DNA of 48,653 nucleotides from the NCBI RefSeq assembly GCF_001189245.1, contig NZ_LFIQ01000119.1:273912-322564 (forward strand), given 5' to 3'. Below are positions 33,490-41,955 of this stretch, one piece after another. The notes under the pieces were generated by a model. It had not been told where the DNA came from. It saw only the letters and a program-made list of their open reading frames with translations, and ran no database searches. Origin of the DNA: Bradyrhizobium pachyrhizi (GTDB lineage: Bacteria; Pseudomonadota; Alphaproteobacteria; Rhizobiales; Xanthobacteraceae). Both the position numbers and the translations under genes were made by a program. The first letter of the stretch is position 1. Each line of letters opens with the position of its first letter.

Positions 33490-34890
33490 ATGACCAGACC
33501 GAAGGAACTTCGTTTCAACGCGTTCAACATGATGGCGCCGAGCCACAACTGGGCCGGCCTCTGGTCGCATCCGCGCGACACTTCACTTAACTACAACTCG
33601 CTGGACTATTGGGTTGACTACGCCAGAACAGCCGAACGCGGCCTGCTCGACGGCATCTTCCTCGCCGACGTCTTTGGCATCTATGACGTCTACGGCGGCA
33701 GTCCTGAGACGGCGCTGCGTCACGCCGTTCAATTGCCGAACGCCGAGCCGACCCTGCTCGTCTCCGCCATGGCTTATGCAACGAAGCATCTCGGCTTTGG
33801 CATCACGTCCAACCTCACCTACGAGCATCCCTACCAGTTCGCCCGCCGCTTCTCGACGCTCGACCACCTCACCGGCGGGCGGATCGGCTGGAACATCGTC
33901 ACCGGCTATCTCGACAGCGGCGCCCGCGGAATGGGTCTTGAGGCCAACCGCGCGCATGATGAACGCTACGAGGCGGCCGAGGAATTCCTCACCGCGGCCT
34001 ACAAGTTGTGGGAAGGCAGCTGGGAGGACAGCGCGGTCCGCCGTGACCGGACAGCGCGCGTGTTCACTGATCCGGCAAGGATCCACAATGTGCGGCACCA
34101 GGGACTTCATTACCGGGTCGACGGCATCCACCTCGCCGAACCCTCGCCACAGCGCACGCCCCTGCTCTATCAGGCGGGCACCTCGAAGCGCGGCCGCGCC
34201 TTCGCGGCGAGGCACGCGGAGGCGATCTTCCTCAACGGCCAGACCAAGCCCATTCTAGCCCGCGCCGTACGCGAGATCAGGGAGGCGGCCAAGGCGTTCG
34301 GACGCGATCCCTATGATATCCGCCTGTTCGCCGGCGCGACCGTGATCGTTGCCCCGACGCGCGCGGAGGCCAACGATCTGCTCGAGGAGTACGCAGGGTA
34401 TGTCGATCAAGCCGGCCAGCTGGCTCTGCTCTCGGGCTGGACCGGCATCGATTTCTCGAACTATCGCCCCGACCAGGCGGTGCAATATGTCGAGAGCAAC
34501 GCGATCCAGTCGATGGTCGAGAATTTCACGTTGCGGAGCGACCGGCCGGTCAAGGTCGGCGATCTCGCGACGCTGAGCCGGGTCGGCGCACGCTCGCCAT
34601 TCGTGGTCGGCTCACCCCAGGACGTGGCGGACGAGCTGATCGCCTGGGTCGACGAAACCGACGTCGACGGCTTCAACCTGTTCCGCCTCGTCGCGCCGGA
34701 ATCGCTGACGTCATTCGTCGACCTCGTCGTGCCGGAATTGCAGTCACGCGGGGTCTACAAGACAGCCTATCGCGAAGGCACGCTTCGCGAGAAGCTGTTC
34801 CCCGGACGCGGACCCTATCTTGACGCCACGCATCCCGGCGCCGGCTTCCGCCGCGCCTCGCCGGCAGCGCGCACCGAGGCCGCCGAATAG
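33490..34890 (+). CDS. LLM flavin-dependent monooxygenase (NtaA/SnaA/DszA-like)
   Basis: 466 residues of the bacterial luciferase-like fold, in the nitrilotriacetate/dibenzothiophene-sulfone monooxygenase branch. FNMMAPSHNWAGLWSHPRDT, LLDGIFLADVFGIYDVYGGS, GGRIGWNIVTGYLDSGARGM, HDERYEAAEEF and GTSKRGRAFAARHAEAIFLN are branch motifs. These enzymes use FMNH2 from a separate reductase and O2 to cleave C-N or C-S bonds. Placement among sulfur uptake genes points to organosulfur substrates. ATG 33490 is chosen over the upstream GTG 33448. Confidence 0.92.
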   Translation: MTRPKELRFNAFNMMAPSHNWAGLWSHPRDTSLNYNSLDYWVDYARTAERGLLDGIFLADVFGIYDVYGGSPETALRHAVQLPNAEPTLLVSAMAYATKHLGFGITSNLTYEHPYQFARRFSTLDHLTGGRIGWNIVTGYLDSGARGMGLEANRAHDERYEAAEEFLTAAYKLWEGSWEDSAVRRDRTARVFTDPARIHNVRHQGLHYRVDGIHLAEPSPQRTPLLYQAGTSKRGRAFAARHAEAIFLNGQTKPILARAVREIREAAKAFGRDPYDIRLFAGATVIVAPTRAEANDLLEEYAGYVDQAGQLALLSGWTGIDFSNYRPDQAVQYVESNAIQSMVENFTLRSDRPVKVGDLATLSRVGARSPFVVGSPQDVADELIAWVDETDVDGFNLFRLVAPESLTSFVDLVVPELQSRGVYKTAYREGTLREKLFPGRGPYLDATHPGAGFRRASPAARTEAAE

Positions 34891-34931
34891 ATCAGCCTGG
34901 AAACCTCCTGGCGATGGGCGATGAACGCCCG

Positions 34932-35708
34932 TCACCAGGTTGCGATGTAGGTGCCCTTGAAGCGCTTCTCGAGGAACGCCTTGACCTCTTCGGAATGGTA
35001 GGCGTCGATCAACTGCTTGACCCAGGGCTTGTCCTTGTCCGCTTCGCGCACGGCAACGATGTTGACCCACGGGCCATCGGCCGCCTCGCGAGCAATGGCA
35101 TCGGTGGCGGGATTGAGCCCGGCCTGAACCGCATAATTGTTGTTGATCGAGACCAGGTCGACATCTTGCAGTGAACGCGGCAGTTGCGCGGCATCAAGCT
35201 CGACGAAGCGCAGATGCTTCGGATTGTCGGTGATGTCGGCAATAGTCGACGCGACGTTGTTGGGATCCTTGAGCTTGATCACGCCGTGCAGCGCAAGGAT
35301 GATCAGGCCGCGCGCGCCATTGGAAGGATCGTTGGCGATCGCCACCCGTCCGCCATCCGGAAGATCGGCCAGCTTCTTGTATTTCAGCGAGTAGACACCC
35401 TGTGGCGACGCAATCGTGTTGGCGACCTTGACGATTTTCCAACCGGTCTTCGATATCTGGTTCTTCAAATAGGGCTCGTGCTGGAATGAATTGGCCTCGA
35501 GATCCCCGAGCGCGAGCGCCTGGTTCGGGATCACGTAGTCCGTGAATTCGACCACCTTGATGTCGAACCCATGGCCCGCAGCCACCTTCCTGACGACCTC
35601 CAGGATCTCGGCATGTGGTCCGGCCGTGACGCCGACCCGGATCGTCTCGGCCCTCGCGGTGCCGACCAAGAGTGCTACCGCGGCAACCCCCATCATCAGG
35701 ATACGCAT
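34932..35708 (-). CDS. metQ: MetQ/NlpA-family ABC substrate-binding protein (tandem copy B)
   Basis: 258 residues with a Sec signal (MRILMMGVAAVALLVGTARA) and the NlpA fold (IRVGVTAGPHAEILEVVRKV, NSFQHEPYLKNQ, VAIANDPSNGARGLIILALH, VDLVSINNNYAVQAGLNPAT). There is no lipobox Cys. It ends convergent with the LLM gene and lies 28 nt downstream of another metQ-like gene, with which it is probably co-transcribed. Two adjacent ATGs exist at 35711 and 35708; the second is better spaced from GAGGGA. Confidence 0.9.
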   Translation of the reverse strand: MRILMMGVAAVALLVGTARAETIRVGVTAGPHAEILEVVRKVAAGHGFDIKVVEFTDYVIPNQALALGDLEANSFQHEPYLKNQISKTGWKIVKVANTIASPQGVYSLKYKKLADLPDGGRVAIANDPSNGARGLIILALHGVIKLKDPNNVASTIADITDNPKHLRFVELDAAQLPRSLQDVDLVSINNNYAVQAGLNPATDAIAREAADGPWVNIVAVREADKDKPWVKQLIDAYHSEEVKAFLEKRFKGTYIATW

Positions 35709-35736
35709 CATCTTCCCTCGACAATTGGATCGGTAA

Positions 35737-36519
35737 CTACCAGCTCGGTAGCACCGCGCCCTTGAACTTGGTCTGGACGAATTCCTTGATCTCGGGCGTG
35801 TGGTAGCTATCGACCAGGATCTTGACCCACGGCTTGTCCTTGTCAGCGGCGCGAACCGCAATCAAATTGACGTATGGCCCCTTCGGATCCTCGCGCAGGA
35901 TCGGATCCTTGACCGGATCGAGACCGGCCTGCGTCGCATAGTTGGTGTTGATGACTGCCGCATCGACATCGTCGAGCGCGCGGGGCGCCTGAGCTGCGTC
36001 GACCTCGACGAATTTCAGCTTCCTGGGATTATCGGTGATGTCGATGACGGTCGGCTTGAAACCGACGTCGCTCTTCAGCTTGATCGTGCCCTTGTCGCGC
36101 AGCAGCAGCAGGGCCCGGCCGCCATTGGTCGGATCATTGGGAATTGAGACCTTGGCTCCGTCAGGAACGTCGGCCCAGCTCTTGTGCTTGCGCGAATAGA
36201 CGCCGATCGGAAAATTGACCGTCAGTCCCACCTGCTCGATCTTGTAGCCGCGATCGGCTTTCTGGTTGTCCAGATAAGGCTGGTTCTGAAACGAGTTGGC
36301 CTGGATGTCGCCGGCGTCGAGCGCGGCGTTCGGAACGACATAGTCGGAGAACTCGATGAGCTGAAGCTCGAGCCCGCTCTTCGCTGCGATCGGTTTCACG
36401 GCCTCGAGGATTTGTGCATGCGGCCCGGGCGTCACGCCGATCTTGATCGTTTCTGCCGCGGCGGCGGTCGACCAGATCGCAACAACGCCTGCAAGAGCGA
36501 AAATCGATCGAAGCAACAT
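35737..36519 (-). CDS. metQ: MetQ/NlpA-family ABC substrate-binding protein (tandem copy A)
   Basis: 260 residues with a Sec signal (MLLRSIFALAGVVAIWSTAA, AAA) and NlpA-family motifs (IKIGVTPGPHAQILEAVKPI, NSFQNQPYLDNQ, VSIPNDPTNGGRALLLLRDK, NTNYATQAGLDPVKDPILRE). It is clearly related to the next gene (PNA.ALGDLEANSF / PNAALDAGDIQANSF pattern), so the pair is a tandem duplication. An upstream in-frame ATG at 36531 is possible, but GGAG is well placed for 36519. It would serve the MetN-MetI transporter encoded at 37868-39647. Confidence 0.9.
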   Translation of the reverse strand: MLLRSIFALAGVVAIWSTAAAAETIKIGVTPGPHAQILEAVKPIAAKSGLELQLIEFSDYVVPNAALDAGDIQANSFQNQPYLDNQKADRGYKIEQVGLTVNFPIGVYSRKHKSWADVPDGAKVSIPNDPTNGGRALLLLRDKGTIKLKSDVGFKPTVIDITDNPRKLKFVEVDAAQAPRALDDVDAAVINTNYATQAGLDPVKDPILREDPKGPYVNLIAVRAADKDKPWVKILVDSYHTPEIKEFVQTKFKGAVLPSW

Positions 36520-36846
36520 CTTGGTCTCCATGGAACTGAACTCGCTATGAAGCTCATCGCCCGCGCCGGGGACGAAATCAATGAAATGAGAATCCAAATT
36601 TTTCCCCATGACGAGTCGCCGCTGCTGTGGGCGCGATGAAAAGAGAATGGAGCCGGCCGGGCATCTTGGCGCAGCGAGCGACTTATCTGCTGATGCCGGC
36701 TGCAACGCGCAGGCCAAAAATACTTTTCTCGCGGACTTCGCTTGCAGAGAAAATTGCACTCGTTCGGACGACTTCTCCGCGATTGCCTCCGGCGCACCGA
36801 TTGCACACAAATGGCAAAAGATCGAACCGGCTCAGGACAACTTGCC
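36520..36846. other. Divergent intergenic region (metQ / sulfonate-type SBP)
   Basis: 327 nt between divergent binding-protein genes. It is less GC-rich than its surroundings and includes GAGAAAATT at 36746-36754, also found upstream of the sulfonate-type permease gene. No coding sequence is supported. Confidence 0.4.
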
Positions 36847-37854
36847 ATGCCCATCTTTGCCCGCCCCATCCCGCAAGCGCAGGCCGCATCATCGGCGACT
36901 GCGATGTCGCGCCGTCTTGCTGTCGCCGCCATCGGGCTGCTTGCGATGACCTCGCTGGTTCGGCCTGCGGCCGCCGAGGAAATCCGGATCGGCTACCAGA
37001 AATCGTCGACGCTGACCGCGATCCTGAAGACCAACGGCGCGCTGGAGAAGGCGTTGGCGCAGCTCGGCATCACCGTGTCGTGGCACGAGTTCACCAGCGG
37101 CCTGCCGCTGCTCGAGGCCATCAATGTCGGCAGCATCGATTTCGGAGCCGACGTCGCCGACACCGTGCCGATCTTCGCCCAGGCCGCCGGCGCCAAGCTC
37201 GCTTACGTCGCCGAGGAAACCGCTTCTCCATCGGCGCAGGCGATCCTGGTGCCGAAGGATTCCGCGATCAAAGCGCTGGCCGATCTCAAGGGCAAGAAGG
37301 TCGCGGTGACAAAGGGCGCGGGCAGCCACTTCCTGCTGCTGGCGGTGCTCGCCAAGGCCGGACTGTCCTTCAAGGACATCACGCCGGCCTATCTGACGCC
37401 GGCCGATGGCCGCGCGGCATTCGTCAGCGGCAATGTCGACGCCTGGGTCGCCTGGGATCCGTTCCTCAGCAGCGCGCAACGCCGGTCCGGCGCGCGCATC
37501 CTGACCGACGGCAGCGGCGGGCTCGCAAGCTACAAGCGCTACTATCTCGCGTCGGCCGCGTTCGCCGAAAAGCGGACCGATGCACTGAATGTGATCTTTG
37601 CCAGGCTGGTCGAAACCGGCACCTGGGTCAAAGCCAATCCGAACGTGGCCGCGGCGCTGCTCGCCGGCCTGTGGGGCATCGACGCCGCCACGGTGGAGGA
37701 GGCCAACAGCCATCGCTCCTACAAGGTCGGCGTGGTCACCGCGGCCGGCCTTTCCGAGCAGCAGAAGATCGCCGATACCTTCACAGCGGAAGGTCTACTG
37801 CCACGCAAGGTCGATACCGGCGACGTCAAGATCTGGGCACCGAAGGGATCGTGA
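36847..37854 (+). CDS. Sulfonate-type ABC substrate-binding protein (SsuA-like)
   Basis: 335 residues. A signal segment (SRRLAVAAIGLLAMTSLVRP, AAA) leads into the SsuA/TauA fold: IRIGYQKSSTLTAILKTNGA, VSWHEFTSGLPLLEAINVGS, IDFGADVADTVPIFAQAAGA, VAVTKGAGSHFLLLAVLAKA, GNVDAWVAWDPFLSSAQ. It binds aliphatic sulfonates or related anions in the periplasm. It lies alone on the + strand between met transporter genes and must use a permease encoded elsewhere, possibly the one at 44676. The start may instead be ATG 36904, which would give a shorter signal. Confidence 0.88.
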   Translation: MPIFARPIPQAQAASSATAMSRRLAVAAIGLLAMTSLVRPAAAEEIRIGYQKSSTLTAILKTNGALEKALAQLGITVSWHEFTSGLPLLEAINVGSIDFGADVADTVPIFAQAAGAKLAYVAEETASPSAQAILVPKDSAIKALADLKGKKVAVTKGAGSHFLLLAVLAKAGLSFKDITPAYLTPADGRAAFVSGNVDAWVAWDPFLSSAQRRSGARILTDGSGGLASYKRYYLASAAFAEKRTDALNVIFARLVETGTWVKANPNVAAALLAGLWGIDAATVEEANSHRSYKVGVVTAAGLSEQQKIADTFTAEGLLPRKVDTGDVKIWAPKGS

Positions 37855-37867
37855 CGCCGCCGAACCT

Positions 37868-38533
37868 TTAGCGATGGCGCAGGCGGCGGTTGACCCGGCG
37901 CGCCAGATAGTCGCCGGCGGTCTGCACGGTCTGAACCAGCGCGATCAAAACGACGACGACCGCCAGCATCATTTCGGGCATGAAGCGCTGATAGCCATAG
38001 CGAATGCCGAGGTCGCCGAGGCCGCCGCCTCCGACGGCCCCAACCATTGCGGAGTAGCCGAGCAGGCTGACCACCGCGAGTGTCAAGGCCAGCACCAGGC
38101 CCGGCAAGGCCTCCGGGATCAGGACCTTGAACACGATCTGCAGCGGGCTCGCGCCAAACGAGGATGCTGTCTCGATCAGACCAGCATCGACCTCGCGGAT
38201 CGCCGCCTCGACCAGACGGGCAATGAACGGCGTCGCCGCGATGGTGAGCGGCACGATTGCCGCGCCCGATCCGATCGAGGTGCCGGCAATCAGCCGCGTG
38301 AAAGGAATGATCGCAACCACCAGGATGATGAACGGCGTCGAGCGGGCCGCATTGACGATCACGCCGAGCAGGCCATTGGCTGACGGCGCGGCGAACAGCT
38401 CGCCTTTCCGGCTGGTCGCCAGGAAGACACCAAGCGGAAGGCCCAGCGCGGTCGCAACCAGCGCGGCCACCGAGACCATGAAAAGGCTCTCGCCCGTGGC
38501 CTGAACGATCAGGTTGATGAGTTCACGCGACAT
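37868..38533 (-). CDS. metI: Methionine-type ABC transporter permease MetI
   Basis: 221 residues with five or six membrane helices (SLFMVSVAALVATALGLPLG; PFIILVVAIIPFTRLI; LVLALTLAVVSLLGYSAMVG; MMLAVVVVLIALVQTVQTAG). The cytoplasmic EAA loop is in ETASSFGASPLQIVFKVLIP. The start at 38533 lies inside the end of metN (11-nt overlap), which indicates translational coupling. It forms the membrane channel for the MetN ATPase and a MetQ-type binding protein. Confidence 0.93.
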   Translation of the reverse strand: MSRELINLIVQATGESLFMVSVAALVATALGLPLGVFLATSRKGELFAAPSANGLLGVIVNAARSTPFIILVVAIIPFTRLIAGTSIGSGAAIVPLTIAATPFIARLVEAAIREVDAGLIETASSFGASPLQIVFKVLIPEALPGLVLALTLAVVSLLGYSAMVGAVGGGGLGDLGIRYGYQRFMPEMMLAVVVVLIALVQTVQTAGDYLARRVNRRLRHR

Positions 38534-39647
38534 GGCCGAGACGCTCCACCAGAATGTCATGCTGAGAAAGATAGGCTAGGGCCTGCCTGGCCGCGGCTTC
38601 ACCGCCGGGAATGCTGAGGATCAGCGAGCCCACGTGCTGGCCGCCGATCTCATCGATGCGGGCCGACAGCAGCGCCACGTCATGGGAAAGTTCGCGCGAA
38701 AGCCGCGCCACCACGGTGTCGCCGGCCTCGGTGCCGCGCACCTGCACGCGAAGGACCGCCTGCCCGCCGGCAACCGGCTGTGGCGAAAGGCGGCTCGCCA
38801 GCGAGACCGGAACACTGTCCCCGATCACCTCGGAAAGGAACGCCTGCGTGACCGGATGCCGGGGATGCGTGAAGATTTCCGCGACATGGCCGCGTTCGAC
38901 GACCTGGCCGCCGTCGATCACCGCGACTTCCTTGGCGAGCTGGCGGACCACCGACATCTCGTGGGTGATCAGCACGATCGTGACCCCGAGCTCGCGATTG
39001 ATGTTGGCCAGCAGGTCCAGAATCGCGCGCGTGGTCTGCGGATCGAGCGCCGACGTCGCCTCGTCGGACAACAGCACATTCGGCCGCGTCGCAAGAGCGC
39101 GCGCGATGCCGATGCGCTGCTTCTGGCCGCCGGACAATTCCGAGGGATAGCGATCGTACTTGTCGGCAATGCCGACGAGCTCGAGCAGTTCGGCCACACG
39201 GACGGCGATGTCTGCCCTGGACCAGCCCGCGATCTCGAGCGGCAAGGCGATATTGTCCGCCGCCGTCCGCGACGACAGCAGGTTGAAGTGCTGGAAGATC
39301 ATGCCGATCGAGCGCTGCGCCAGGCGCAGCTCGCGGCCGGCAAGCGCCGAGATCTCGCTGTTATCGATGACGACGCGGCCGCTCGACGGCTTCTCAAGCC
39401 CGTTGATGAGGCGGACGAGGCTCGATTTGCCGGCGCCGGAGCGGCCGATCACGCCGGTGATCGAGCCGCGCGGGATCGCGAAGTCGATCGCCTGCAGGGC
39501 ATGCACGCTCGGCTTGTCGCGATAGGCCGGATAGACCTTCGAGACGGCCTCGAAACGGATCATGGCATCGCTCGCGCCTGATGCGAGCGGGATGGGCGGC
39601 AGCGGCGCAACAGCCTGCGCCGTCGTCAGGGATTGATGTACATTCAT
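38523..39647 (-). CDS. metN: Methionine-type ABC transporter ATPase MetN
   Basis: 374 residues. Walker A GRSGAGKSS (68-76), signature LSGGQKQR (171-178), Walker B VLLSDEATSAL (about 191-201) and the H-loop in VLITHEMSV are present. The C-terminal 100 residues form a NIL domain (LSHDVALLSARIDEIGGQHV, GSLILSIPGG), which in E. coli MetN binds methionine and inhibits transport. The N-terminus is about 28 residues longer than usual. It lies 49 nt after the ferredoxin gene and overlaps metI, so all four genes from 41642 downward may share one transcript. Confidence 0.94.
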   Translation of the reverse strand: MNVHQSLTTAQAVAPLPPIPLASGASDAMIRFEAVSKVYPAYRDKPSVHALQAIDFAIPRGSITGVIGRSGAGKSSLVRLINGLEKPSSGRVVIDNSEISALAGRELRLAQRSIGMIFQHFNLLSSRTAADNIALPLEIAGWSRADIAVRVAELLELVGIADKYDRYPSELSGGQKQRIGIARALATRPNVLLSDEATSALDPQTTRAILDLLANINRELGVTIVLITHEMSVVRQLAKEVAVIDGGQVVERGHVAEIFTHPRHPVTQAFLSEVIGDSVPVSLASRLSPQPVAGGQAVLRVQVRGTEAGDTVVARLSRELSHDVALLSARIDEIGGQHVGSLILSIPGGEAAARQALAYLSQHDILVERLGHVA

Positions 39648-39696
39648 TCAGTCGGTCCAATTAGGAAATGGCTTCGGTCGCCGGGAGCAGCCGGGC

Positions 39697-40017
39697 TCAA
39701 TGACCAAAGAGCAGATAGCTGCGATCGATGCCGCGGAGATCGCGCGTCTCGTCGGTCCAGCCGACCGCGCGGCGGTAGCTGCCCAACGCGGCAGTCTGCC
39801 GCAACGCGACCACGTCGGTCGGGCGAGGCTCCTCCGCATAAGGCGACACGTAAAGCGCGTCCTCGGGACAATACAATTCGCAGAGGAAACAGGTCTGGCA
39901 ATCGCCCTGACGGGCGATCACCGGGATCCCCTCCGTCTTGTCGAAGACATTGGTGGGGCAGACGTTCACGCAAATGTCGCAGGACGTGCAGCGCTCGGCG
40001 TCGATCACCTCGATCAT
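39697..40017 (-). CDS. Two-[4Fe-4S] ferredoxin, AprB-like
   Basis: 106 residues with two 4Fe-4S motifs: C10, C13, C16 and C20 (CTSCDICVNVC), and C40, C43, C46 and C50 (CQTCFLCELYC). The segment ALYVSPYAEE after the second cluster resembles the corresponding part of adenylylsulfate reductase beta subunits (AprB). Its ATG overlaps the stop of the flavoprotein gene (ATGA), so the two proteins are made as a pair. It should carry electrons to or from that flavoprotein. Whether the pair reduces APS or another sulfur compound is unknown. Confidence 0.88.
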   Translation of the reverse strand: MIEVIDAERCTSCDICVNVCPTNVFDKTEGIPVIARQGDCQTCFLCELYCPEDALYVSPYAEEPRPTDVVALRQTAALGSYRRAVGWTDETRDLRGIDRSYLLFGH

Positions 40018-41642
40018 TCCGCGGCCTCTGAGTAGCTGGCATCGGCATGCGGCCGCACCGTGGTCCAGACCTCGTCCAAGCCGCCGCTCGTCACGTAATG
40101 GCGTTGGCGGTCGTCTTGATAGGGATAGTCGTCGCGGCGATGCATGCCGCGGCTTTCGTTCCGCGCCAGCGCGCTGCGGTACATCCAGCGCGACGTCGCC
40201 AGCATGGCCGCGCTCTCGCGGGCACGCAGCAGATCGTCCTTGCTCGCCGCATCGGCCGATGATGCATCGACCCACGCCGCATCCAGCCGCTCGAGGGCGC
40301 TTTCGAGACGCGAGGCGTGCCGGAAGTAGTTCAGCTCATACGGGTAGACCTCGTCCTGGACCGCTTTTGTCAGCGTGGCGGGCTCAAACGCGCGACCCGC
40401 CTTGCTTCGGAACGCGACGGTGCCGGCGGACGCCAGTCGTCGCTGACGTGCTGGGCCCAGCTGCCTTGCATAGCCGGCAGCGCCCCATCCGGCCCAGGTC
40501 CCCGATGACATCGCCCAGGCGGCGTTGTGGCTGCCGCCGCCGGTGAAGCCGCCGCAGATCAATTCGCGCGTCGCTGCGTCACCGGCGGCATAGAGTCCCG
40601 GCACGCTGGTGGCGCAGCTGTCGTCGACAATGCGAAGGCCGCCGGTGCCGCGCACGGTGCCTTCGAGCCGCAAGGTGACGGAAAAACGCTCCCTGAAGGG
40701 GTCGATGCCGGTGCGATCGAACGGCAGGAAGAAATTCGGCTGCGACGCGCGCATGTGACGCTGCACGTCGTCGTCGGCCTTGTCGAGCCGCGCATAGACC
40801 GGCCCCTGAAGCAACGCGCGCGCAATCGCCGATCGCCCGCCCTTGGATGCCGCACCGGGAACGACGCTGCCGTCCTCGTAGCTGAAGGTCGCCCAGCCAT
40901 AAAACAGCGTCTTGGTCACGGAGCCGAACGCCGGCGAGATCGCATAAGGATTCGAGAATTCCATGCTGCTGAACTCGGCCCCGACCTCCGCGGCCATCAG
41001 ATAGCCGTCTCCGGTCAGCACATTCGATCCCAGCGTCTTGCTCAGGAACGCGCAGCCACCGGTCGCGATGACGACGGCCTTGGCGCGCACGATCCAGCGA
41101 TCGTGCTTCTGGCGGCGCACGCCGCTGGCTCCCGCAACCGAGCCGTCGTCATCCACCAGCAGTTCGAGCGCCGGACTGTGATCAAGAATGGTGACGCCGG
41201 CCTGCTTGGTGCGCTTGCGCATCAAGCGCATGTATTCCGGCCCCTGCAGCGAGTTGCGCTGCGACGTGCCGGTGTCGTCGACCGGGTAAGGGTAACCCCA
41301 GGCGGCCAGACGATTGCTGTCCTCGTAGGTCTGGTCGAGCACGCGCGCCATCCAGCGGCGATCCTGCAGGTGCCCGCCCATCTTTTCGCGATTGGCCATC
41401 GCGGCCTCGCGCAGCGCCGGCTTGGGATCGACATACCAGACGCCGGTGCCGGCAGCCGCGGTGGCACCCGACGTGCCGCAAAATCCCTTGTCGGCGAGCA
41501 CGACGCGAGCGCCGCGCTCGGCGGCGCTCACCGCGGCCCACGTGCCCGCCGGTCCGCCGCCGATCACCAGCACATCAGCGTCGAATTCGACCGAGCCGCC
41601 TGGCGCGGTTCGCTGTTCGGCGCGTCGCTCGTGGACTGTCAT
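40014..41642 (-). CDS. FAD-dependent oxidoreductase, fumarate reductase/AprA-like
   Basis: 542 residues. The FAD Rossmann motif VLVIGGGPAGTWAAVSAAER lies near residues 24-43, GFCGTSGATAAAGTGVWYVD near 52-71, and the second FAD contact is GLYAAGDAATRELICGGFTG. The domain order (Rossmann, capping domain, C-terminal helical domain) is that of the succinate dehydrogenase/fumarate reductase flavoproteins that include AprA. It is coupled to the ferredoxin gene by overlap and lies upstream of metN-metI. A role in oxidising or reducing a sulfur compound is inferred from context. Classical dissimilatory APS reductase activity would be unexpected here. Confidence 0.88.
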   Translation of the reverse strand: MTVHERRAEQRTAPGGSVEFDADVLVIGGGPAGTWAAVSAAERGARVVLADKGFCGTSGATAAAGTGVWYVDPKPALREAAMANREKMGGHLQDRRWMARVLDQTYEDSNRLAAWGYPYPVDDTGTSQRNSLQGPEYMRLMRKRTKQAGVTILDHSPALELLVDDDGSVAGASGVRRQKHDRWIVRAKAVVIATGGCAFLSKTLGSNVLTGDGYLMAAEVGAEFSSMEFSNPYAISPAFGSVTKTLFYGWATFSYEDGSVVPGAASKGGRSAIARALLQGPVYARLDKADDDVQRHMRASQPNFFLPFDRTGIDPFRERFSVTLRLEGTVRGTGGLRIVDDSCATSVPGLYAAGDAATRELICGGFTGGGSHNAAWAMSSGTWAGWGAAGYARQLGPARQRRLASAGTVAFRSKAGRAFEPATLTKAVQDEVYPYELNYFRHASRLESALERLDAAWVDASSADAASKDDLLRARESAAMLATSRWMYRSALARNESRGMHRRDDYPYQDDRQRHYVTSGGLDEVWTTVRPHADASYSEAAE

Positions 41643-41955
41643 GGTTCAGTGCTCCGGGCGGCACCGATTGCTTGCAACGCGCCGCAACAGCATCGTTACG
41701 CGCGCAGGCCGCTCTGGCAATTTCAGATATTTGCGCAGACTTGGACGAAGCTTCCCCTGCCGCGGCACGTGGCAGAATATTCATGCGGCGGCGGAGAGGA
41801 CGTTCCGTTCATTGCAGAAGATCGACACCGGATTTGTCCGCAGATCACGCAGCGGAGACGGATATTTCTTTTTGCATGCACGCGCCGGTCGTTCGTTTTC
41901 ATGTGGCCTGACAGGCGATACTTCGTGAGTTGTCTCACCTCACTGCGTGGCAGCC
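41643..41955. other. Divergent intergenic region (flavoprotein / LLM monooxygenase)
   Basis: 313 nt carrying promoters for the minus-strand flavoprotein-ferredoxin-metNI set and the plus-strand LLM gene. A T-rich run lies near 41864-41875. No coding sequence or clear operator is visible. Confidence 0.4.
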
